The position numbers and the translations under genes were made by a program. Positions 1 through 5,758 of a stretch of DNA of 23,565 nt are shown here, piece after piece. The stretch spans positions 1 through 23,565 of the forward strand of contig JABXJV010000257.1 of the NCBI GenBank assembly GCA_013375355.1, written 5' to 3'. The number at the start of each line of letters is the position of its first letter. The first letter of the stretch is position 1. The DNA is from Candidatus Helarchaeota archaeon (GTDB lineage: Archaea; Asgardarchaeota; Lokiarchaeia; Helarchaeales; JABXJV01). The notes beneath the pieces were generated by a model. It was not told the DNA's origin, made no database searches, and worked only from the letters and a program-made list of their open reading frames with translations.

Positions 1-1
1 C

Positions 2-904
2 TCTCGTGCGAGGAGTCAAAATGAACCTGGGGGAATTCCATTTGGATACATTGCTGATATATGTCAATGTTTCTCAGCCCTTCCTGCCGGAAGAAGGTTT
101 ACTGACATAATTGTAGATGATCTTGAAGAAGGAAGAAAATATTTACATGCTATGGCAGAAGGTTTGGGAACTGTAGGTACAATTTTAACAGAATTACTTT
201 GGTATGGTTTTTATATGTCAGGTGGACTTGGATTTTCTACAGGAGTCGCCGCAGGTGGTTATTGTGGTAATGTTATTGAAGATTTCGTAGATTCTTTATC
301 GGAATTAATACATAAATATATGAAAGGTGTCAGAAGAGTTCCTCCTAAATGGGATACTGTGAGATGGATTATCGACACTTCCATCCAAATTATGATGGAA
401 ACATATGAAAAATATCCTAGCCTTATGGAATATCATTGGGGTGGTGCTCACCGAATTTCATTAATTGGTGGTCTAGCTGGAAATACTGCCTCTATGCTCA
501 CAGGTTCTCCAATATTGGGTCTTGCTGGAATAAATTATACAATAGCGTTACTTATGAAAGAAGGTTGGGTTAGAACTGGCTGGGCAGGACAAGAAGTCCA
601 AGATCATGTTGGTCTAGCCTATTCAATGGCGTTAAGAATGGAAGAAGGAGGAGTTCCTGAATTAAGAGGTGCTAATTATCCCGTAGCGTCATATACTGCG
701 GGACATAGTGCAAGTTATATCGGTGCTTGCCTAACATCAGCAATGGCTCGAGGTTCTTCATTCGTTTGCAGTCCTCAAGTCAAGGTTGCATTTGCAGATC
801 CTCATTTAATTTTTGATTTTCGCAATCCAAGATTGGAAATCGCAAGGGCATGTTTAAAAGAATTCAAACCAGCAGGAGAAAGAAATTTAATTTCATCAAT
901 TTGA
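2..904 (+). CDS. mcrA: Methyl/alkyl-coenzyme M reductase alpha subunit, C-terminal part (5' end outside window)
   Basis: The frame is open from base 2, so the gene begins before the window. This is the catalytic alpha subunit of the nickel-F430 enzyme that makes or, in reverse, activates methane or longer alkanes as alkyl-CoM. Recognisable blocks are SRARSQNEPGG at the very start (methanogen RRARGENEPGG; the second Arg is the 5-methylarginine position), WYGFYMSGGLGF (active-site Tyr retained), ELRGANYP, and the ending FKPAGERNLI. The thioglycine segment reads WAGQEVQDHVG where methanogens have YGYDLQDQCG, so the glycine and Gln-Asp remain but the S-methylcysteine position is Val. The usual FTQYATA after SGGVG is FSTGVAA, which removes an aromatic residue. 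These changes point to an alkyl-CoM-reductase-like enzyme rather than a methanogenic one. The beta and gamma subunits are not in the window. The family call is very sure; the substrate class is inference. Confidence 0.93.
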   Translation, partial: SRARSQNEPGGIPFGYIADICQCFSALPAGRRFTDIIVDDLEEGRKYLHAMAEGLGTVGTILTELLWYGFYMSGGLGFSTGVAAGGYCGNVIEDFVDSLSELIHKYMKGVRRVPPKWDTVRWIIDTSIQIMMETYEKYPSLMEYHWGGAHRISLIGGLAGNTASMLTGSPILGLAGINYTIALLMKEGWVRTGWAGQEVQDHVGLAYSMALRMEEGGVPELRGANYPVASYTAGHSASYIGACLTSAMARGSSFVCSPQVKVAFADPHLIFDFRNPRLEIARACLKEFKPAGERNLISSI

Positions 905-917
905 AGATGGTGGTTGA

Positions 918-1424
918 ATGAGTAAAATTGGAAAACCAGCTTTAGAAATAGGTTATGAATATAAAGAATTAGAAGAAAATTGGTGGAAAAGTAAGGATTG
1001 GCTCTTTCCTAGAGAAGAAGAACCCACTGCTTTCGAGGCAATGCATGATTTTATGATAAATAAAATAGTTCCAAATCCTAAATCAGTGGAAATAGCTGGA
1101 TATTTTGTCCCTAGAATTATTTTACTAGAAGTTTTACACCCTAAAAGAGAGCCCGAATTTGTTAGAATCATGTTAAGTCCTACTGATATCGCTCCAGGGG
1201 TCCCAGATGCAGAATCTGATTTGATAATTAAGATTCAATATTACGACTTGATGAGAGTTTTAGACGCGGAGGAAGGATTTGATGTAATGACACCTTTATG
1301 GGGTGGAAACGCGTTCTTAATTGGAAATGTTACAGCAGGTCTAGATCTTAAAGATCTCTTAGATGCTGCAAATAATAAACCTCACATCGCTAGACCTTCG
1401 ATCTGGCCTATGGGGAACCCTTAG
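918..1424 (+). CDS. SCP2-like (sterol carrier type) small protein next to mcrA
   Basis: A 168-aa soluble protein starting 13 bases after the mcrA stop, with a GGTGG ribosome site just upstream, so it is very probably co-transcribed with mcrA. It does not resemble McrB, C, D or G. The C-terminal half (about residues 95-150) has the pattern of an SCP2 lipid-carrier domain: an acidic run leading into a strand (DLIIKIQYYDLMRVL), then a segment containing GNAFLIGNVTAGLDLKDLLD, which matches the usual 'gkl.i.Gd...alkl..l' core. The N-terminal half has Trp-rich and hydrophobic strands. SCP2 folds hold a hydrophobic ligand in a tunnel, so a role in handling alkane or acyl intermediates is conceivable, but that is inference from position. 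The domain call rests on pattern memory only and is moderate. Confidence 0.5.
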   Translation: MSKIGKPALEIGYEYKELEENWWKSKDWLFPREEEPTAFEAMHDFMINKIVPNPKSVEIAGYFVPRIILLEVLHPKREPEFVRIMLSPTDIAPGVPDAESDLIIKIQYYDLMRVLDAEEGFDVMTPLWGGNAFLIGNVTAGLDLKDLLDAANNKPHIARPSIWPMGNP

Positions 1425-1450
1425 TTTAATTTTTTAATTTTATAATCTTC
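1425..1450 (+). terminator. T-rich tract after the mcrA operon
   Basis: Directly after the stop codon of the SCP2-like gene the plus strand holds several runs of T interrupted by AA and ending near TTTTATAATC. Archaeal transcription commonly stops at such T-tracts without a hairpin, so this is a plausible 3' end for the mcrA-containing transcript. The window is AT-rich throughout, which weakens the call. Confidence 0.35.
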
Positions 1451-1482
1451 CGTATCAAAGAGTTCGTCATTAGTTCTTTTAA

Positions 1483-1494
1483 AAAATATATTTT
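1483..1494 (+). promoter_or_regulatory. Candidate TATA box for the DUF362 gene
   Basis: AAAATATATTTT lies about 40 bases before the ATG at 1533. The expected archaeal start site, roughly 25 bases downstream, would fall near 1513 and give a short leader. The position is reasonable, but AT-rich sequence makes chance matches common. Confidence 0.3.
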
Positions 1495-1532
1495 TAATTT
1501 ATTTAAGAAAAAAAATCTTGAAAATATTAGGG

Positions 1533-2567
1533 ATGACAAAACTGACAGTAGTTGCGATTGTAAAAGGAAAAGATCACTACAAGACAACCAGAACGGCCTT
1601 AGATTTAATATCAAATAAAATATCTCGAATTGAAAAGAACGTATTAATTACTCCAAATCTCTTAACAGATAAAAAAATGGAAGCTGTTGTCACTAACCCT
1701 AATGTTTGTATGGCAATAGCAGATTTTTTGTACGAAAAATATGGATTAGATAAAAATATCACGCTTGGAGCTGGAACTACTGCTGGAAAATCAATGAATG
1801 CAGTAAAAAATAACGAATATCTTAATTTTTCGAATACAAAATTACTGTCAGAAAATCCATGGGATGTTAAAGATTTAAATGAAGATAAAAGTGGAGAATG
1901 GTTTCCTATATGTACTCCTGGTCTTGATTATGAAATGGAACTAGGAATTGCGGATACTGCGATTAAAACTGATTATTTAATTAGTGCAGCTAAATTAAAA
2001 ACGCATGATGTTTTGGGATTTACTCTAACTTTAAAAAATCTCATGGGAGCTTTGAGTGAAGGACGTAGAATAGATACAAAGGAATTTGTTGTTAAAGGTA
2101 AAAAAACGAAACCTCAAATGCATGGTTTTGGTAAAAATAATCCAAATACATTAACCATAGAACAAAATACGGGTCTCTCAAAACTCGCTTTAGCAATTAA
2201 TATCACTCGAATGGGAAAAATTCTGTTTAAAAACCGACCACATCTAGCAGTATTAGACGCAATTACGGCAATGGAAGGCGATGGTCCATTATCTCATGGT
2301 ATACCTAAGCAACTTAATTTAATAATTGCAGGTACTGATGTAGTTGCCGTAGATAGAGTTGCATGTGAAATTGCTGGGTCAGGAAAAAAAATTCAATATA
2401 TACTACAAGCAGGTAAAGTAGGTATTGGCGAAGCCAATTTAGATAATATTGAAATAATTGGAGAATCCATTGATAATGTGAAGAATGAATTCAAGATGCA
2501 TAGATTATTTAAATTTTCTGAATTTACCCAAGACGAACTTAAAATGTTAGATGAATATACAAATTAA
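1533..2567 (+). CDS. DUF362 family protein
   Basis: A 344-aa protein of the DUF362 family (PF04015), recognised from the order of its blocks: TKLTVVAIVKG at the N-terminus, NVLITPNLL, TLGAGTTAG, then TDYLISAAKLKTHDVLGFTL, where the Lys-Thr-His and following KNLMG are typical, then DAITAMEGDGP and AGTDVVAVDRVACEIAG. No ferredoxin-type cysteine cluster is present, so it is the short form without the added 4Fe-4S domain. The family has no settled biochemical role; it is often found with ferredoxins and anaerobic metabolism. A TTG at 1518 would add five residues (MKILG); ATG at 1533 is preferred because family members start directly with the first beta strand. The next gene follows after about 20 bases on the same strand. 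Confidence 0.8.
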   Translation: MTKLTVVAIVKGKDHYKTTRTALDLISNKISRIEKNVLITPNLLTDKKMEAVVTNPNVCMAIADFLYEKYGLDKNITLGAGTTAGKSMNAVKNNEYLNFSNTKLLSENPWDVKDLNEDKSGEWFPICTPGLDYEMELGIADTAIKTDYLISAAKLKTHDVLGFTLTLKNLMGALSEGRRIDTKEFVVKGKKTKPQMHGFGKNNPNTLTIEQNTGLSKLALAINITRMGKILFKNRPHLAVLDAITAMEGDGPLSHGIPKQLNLIIAGTDVVAVDRVACEIAGSGKKIQYILQAGKVGIGEANLDNIEIIGESIDNVKNEFKMHRLFKFSEFTQDELKMLDEYTN

Positions 2568-2587
2568 AAATGATATGATTTTTTTTG

Positions 2588-3271
2588 GTGATATTATTTA
2601 AACGAAATCAAGAATTAACTGAAAAAGTAAAAAAATATTGTAAAAAAATCAAAGTAGATGTCGTTGGCTTTTCAGATGTTCAACATTTTGATCAATTTCC
2701 AGAATATAATAGACCAGAAATTTATTTAGAGAATTCTAAAACAGTTATAATTCTAGGTTTGCATTTATTTGATTTAAATTTAGACGTATGGACGGATTAT
2801 TCATTAAAAGGTTTTGGATATCAATTCGCAGATCAGATTTTAGCCAATTTTTGCAATAAGGTAAAAAATTTTATCACTGAATTTGATTATGAGTCAAAAG
2901 TAGTGCCATACCAACCAGGTTTATATTTAAAGGATGCCGCAGTGCTTGCAGGAATTGGTCCTATTGGAAAGAACAATTTATTAATAACAAAAAAATTTGG
3001 ATCACAAGTTAGATTAAGAGCATTGGTTACAAGAGCTCCACTAGTCTGTGGTAAGCCAATAACAGAAAATCGATATTGTGAAAATTGTCAGAAGTGCATT
3101 GATGCCTGCCCTGCTACGGCATTACAAAATGGTCATTATAAAAAAGATAGATGTTATGAATACCAAATTACCCATTTAAACCAATTATCAAAGTATTCTT
3201 CGATTTGGTGTAACATTTGTATTGAGTCTTGTCCTATAGGAAAGGATAAAAAAAAGAAGAAATTCCATTAA
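2588..3271 (+). CDS. QueG-like iron-sulfur protein with two 4Fe-4S motifs
   Basis: About 228 aa, related to the epoxyqueuosine reductase/COG1600 group. The hallmark KDAAVLAGIGPIGKNNLLI (QueG-like KD.AV.AGLGWIGKN) is at residues 116-134. Two cluster motifs follow: C165-x2-C168-x2-C171-x3-C175-P, and C190 with C209-x2-C212-x3-C216-P. It lacks the C-terminal HEAT repeats of true QueG and is shorter, so tRNA modification is not assumed. Related single-electron donors reduce corrinoid or nickel-tetrapyrrole enzymes, so an electron-transfer or activation role near mcrA is possible, but this is speculation. There is no ATG: TTG 2585 or GTG 2588 are the only starts, and an ATG at 2570 is closed by TGA at 2576. 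The stop codon overlaps the convergent gene's stop within the four bases TTAA. Confidence 0.72.
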   Translation: MILFKRNQELTEKVKKYCKKIKVDVVGFSDVQHFDQFPEYNRPEIYLENSKTVIILGLHLFDLNLDVWTDYSLKGFGYQFADQILANFCNKVKNFITEFDYESKVVPYQPGLYLKDAAVLAGIGPIGKNNLLITKKFGSQVRLRALVTRAPLVCGKPITENRYCENCQKCIDACPATALQNGHYKKDRCYEYQITHLNQLSKYSSIWCNICIESCPIGKDKKKKKFH

Positions 3272-4290
3272 TCAAGTTTCAGTTTTTTTCTGATGACTTT
3301 CTCAAAGCTGCTGACAAAATATTTTTTAGCAGATTCTTTCAAAGTTCCTAAACTTTTCATTCCTTTTTTTTGAACTCTTGCCCATTCCTTAGCAAATTTT
3401 CCACTTTCTATCTGTTTAAGTCCCCTTTGCATCTTTTCCATAAGCGGGAGATCTATGAAATTAGCACCTCGAGTTAAGGAGCCATATTGTGAGGTTGGTG
3501 AGTGGAAGTCCATTTGGTTTATTATTCCTGTTTCTGCCATTTCTTTTATCGTAAAACTTAATTCACCACTCATATAAAGTTCTACAAATACTGCTTCTGG
3601 GGGATATCCTGCCTCTATTAAGCATTTAATTGAGTTAGAAAGGACTTGACCAAATGCAGGTCCAAATGCTTGTTCTGTAAATAGATCTAAAACAGCTTCT
3701 TGATAAAAAGTGGTTTCTATAGCTCCTTTTTTCATAGTTCCGAGAGCTTTGGCTAATTCTAAAAGTATTTGTCTTGCGTTACCAGATGAATCTTGATGTA
3801 CTGCAATAAAGCTATAAAATCCCTCACCTTTCAAATATAAATCACGAACGCCGACCCCTATCATTCTCGGTGCAATCATTATGACATCTACGAAATTTGG
3901 TGGTATTAATTTAGTAATATCTTGAAATGCGATGTTATATCCTGTTGCAAAATTTAATACCATATGTTTTCGGAGATTTGGTAGAATATCTCGATTAAAA
4001 ACTTCACTTTGGATCTCATCTGGTATTAAAATCATTATTATATCTGATTTCTCAGTTGCATCTGCTATTGGATATACTTTAAATCCATCTTTTTCTGCTA
4101 ATTTCTTATAATCATCCTCAATGTTCCCTATTATAATATTAAGTCCACTATCGCGTAGATTTAATGCTTCCGCCCTACCTTGATTTCCATAGCCTATAAC
4201 GCCTATGGTTTTATTTTTAATAATCTTAATTTCAACATCTTTATCAAAATAAATATTTGCGGTGCATTTTTCTTCAATTTCCTTTGCCAA
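3268..4290 (-). CDS. Ketol-acid reductoisomerase-like protein (catalytic His and Lys replaced)
   Basis: A 340-aa protein with the full length and fold blocks of class I ketol-acid reductoisomerase (IlvC): NAD(P)-binding GVIGYGNQGRAEALNLRDSG (residues 30-49), ILIPDEIQ (88-94), FIAVHQDSSG (161-170), and the knotted C-terminal domain. The metal ligands appear kept: D202 and E206 in DLFTEQ, E237, E243, and S264 in HSPTSQYG. However, the nearly invariant AHGFNIHF reads ATGYNIAF, so the catalytic His is Thr116, and APKGPGHLVR reads APRMIGVGVR, so the catalytic Lys is Arg142. It is therefore unlikely to be ordinary IlvC for valine/isoleucine synthesis and may act on another substrate. The start is TTG, supported by a strong AGGAGGAG site (4297-4304) with 6-base spacing. 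It lies 29 bases after the lyase gene in the same operon. Confidence 0.82.
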   Translation of the reverse strand: MAKEIEEKCTANIYFDKDVEIKIIKNKTIGVIGYGNQGRAEALNLRDSGLNIIIGNIEDDYKKLAEKDGFKVYPIADATEKSDIIMILIPDEIQSEVFNRDILPNLRKHMVLNFATGYNIAFQDITKLIPPNFVDVIMIAPRMIGVGVRDLYLKGEGFYSFIAVHQDSSGNARQILLELAKALGTMKKGAIETTFYQEAVLDLFTEQAFGPAFGQVLSNSIKCLIEAGYPPEAVFVELYMSGELSFTIKEMAETGIINQMDFHSPTSQYGSLTRGANFIDLPLMEKMQRGLKQIESGKFAKEWARVQKKGMKSLGTLKESAKKYFVSSFEKVIRKKLKLD

Positions 4291-4296
4291 AAATAA

Positions 4297-4304
4297 CTCC
4301 TCCT
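4297..4304 (-). promoter_or_regulatory. Strong ribosome binding site for the KARI-like gene
   Basis: On the minus strand AGGAGGAG sits six bases before the TTG at 4290-4288. It settles that TTG, not a later ATG, is the start codon. Confidence 0.75.
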
Positions 4305-4319
4305 AAGAATAAAATTAGT

Positions 4320-5723
4320 TTATTTCTTTTTTTCGCCTGTTAAGAATTTAGGATCAAAGATTTTGTTTAGTTCTTCTTCTGTTAGAAGTCCTTTTTGAAG
4401 AACTAATTCATAAATGGAAAGGTTCTTTTCTAGAGACTCTTTTGCTACTTTAGCTGCCTCTAAATAACCGATATAAGGATTAAGGAATGTTGCTAATGCT
4501 GTGTTTTTATCTAAATAGCGTGAGCATCTTTCTTGATTTGCCACTATTCCTAAAATACATTTTTCAATAACATTTGGTAAATAATTAGTAAGAATTTGAA
4601 TAGATTGGAGTATATTATGTATAATAACTGGCATCATGACGTTTAACTCAAGCTGTCCTGCTTGTACTGCCATGCTTACTGCTAAATCATTCCCTACAAT
4701 TTGGAATGCTACCATATTAAGACATTCTAATATGACAGGATTGACTTTTCCAGGCATAATAGAAGAACCAGGTTGAACTGCTGGCAATTTAATTTCTGCA
4801 AGACCAGCTGTAGGTCCAGAACTTAATAATCGAAGATCATTGGCAATACGAATTAATTCTAGAGCCAATTCCTTCAAACTACTTGAAATCGCTGACATTC
4901 CTAACATACTTTGCATTGCTCGACGAAGATCCTTTGGTTTTTTTAATTTTAGACCTGTTAATTCTTTTAAATTTTTGATAATTAAGTCGTGGTATTTGGG
5001 ATGAGCATTAACTCCCGTGCCTACTGCAGTTCCACCTATGGCAAGTTCTTCGAGCAATTCACTACTAGATTTAATTCGGTTAATTAATTGTTTAATTGAT
5101 TCACCATACGCAAGAAATTCAAATCCTAAACTAGTGGGAACAGCATCTTGTAAGTGTGTTCTTCCAGATTTTATTATGTCCTTAAACTCATTTCCCTTTT
5201 GAATAAGTGATGATCTTAAATTGTTTAAAATAGGATATAATTCTTCTAAAGATAATAGAGTTGCAATATGCATAGCAGTAGGAAAGGTATCATTCGTGCT
5301 TTGGGCCATATTAACATGGTCATTTGGATTAATTTTTTTATAATCACCACGACTTTCACCCATAATCTCTAAAGCACGGTTTGCTACAACTTCATTTATA
5401 TTCATATTAAAAGAAGTACCAGCTCCTGCTTGAAAAACGTCAATAACAAATTGATCTTGAAGTTTGCCTTCTAATATCTCATCGCATGCTTTTGTTATAT
5501 TATCTCCTATTTCTTTATCTAATCTATCTAATTCTACATGGCTCAAGGCAGCAGCTTTTTTAATGAAAATATACGCTTTTATGAAATTTGGGTGCTCTTT
5601 TATACCGCTTACAGGAAAATTTTCTAAAGCTCTCTGGGTTTGTATTCCGTAATATACCTGAGCAGGTATTTTTTTTTCTCCTAATGAATCTATTTCGGTA
5701 CGATAAATCAAATTTTCTCCCAT
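4320..5723 (-). CDS. aspA: Aspartate ammonia-lyase / fumarase-superfamily lyase
   Basis: A 467-aa enzyme of the aspartase/class II fumarase superfamily, which adds or removes ammonia or water across fumarate. Visible blocks are YYGIQTQRALENFPVSG (24-40), GAGTSFNMNINEV (100-112), NPNDHVNMAQSTNDTFPTA (132-150), SGRTHLQDAVPTS (186-198) and the signature loop GSSIMPGKVNP (319-329) with its catalytic serine. YGIQT.RALENF, the FQAGAGTS form and GNDLAVSMAVQAGQLELNVM favour aspartase over fumarase, but related specificities cannot be excluded. Start choice: a frame extension to 5792 would overlap the ATPase gene; ATG 5723 has GAGGT seven bases upstream and matches where family members begin. It lies 35 bases after the ATPase stop, in one operon with the KARI-like gene. 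Confidence 0.85.
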   Translation of the reverse strand: MGENLIYRTEIDSLGEKKIPAQVYYGIQTQRALENFPVSGIKEHPNFIKAYIFIKKAAALSHVELDRLDKEIGDNITKACDEILEGKLQDQFVIDVFQAGAGTSFNMNINEVVANRALEIMGESRGDYKKINPNDHVNMAQSTNDTFPTAMHIATLLSLEELYPILNNLRSSLIQKGNEFKDIIKSGRTHLQDAVPTSLGFEFLAYGESIKQLINRIKSSSELLEELAIGGTAVGTGVNAHPKYHDLIIKNLKELTGLKLKKPKDLRRAMQSMLGMSAISSSLKELALELIRIANDLRLLSSGPTAGLAEIKLPAVQPGSSIMPGKVNPVILECLNMVAFQIVGNDLAVSMAVQAGQLELNVMMPVIIHNILQSIQILTNYLPNVIEKCILGIVANQERCSRYLDKNTALATFLNPYIGYLEAAKVAKESLEKNLSIYELVLQKGLLTEEELNKIFDPKFLTGEKKK

Positions 5724-5758
5724 ATTTTGAACCTCTATTTTAGATTGAATACTCATTT

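Noticed and set aside
918..1424. Possible McrC, McrD or McrG encoded after mcrA
   Set aside because: Neither the known McrC/McrD blocks nor the McrG signature are visible, and mcrA is normally the last gene of the methanogen operon.
2588..3271. True epoxyqueuosine reductase QueG
   Set aside because: The protein is too short and lacks the C-terminal HEAT repeats; only the central KD..GIGPIGKN and ferredoxin motifs match.
3268..4290. Canonical ilvC for branched-chain amino acid synthesis
   Set aside because: Catalytic His and Lys are replaced by Thr and Arg, and no other ilv or leu gene is nearby.
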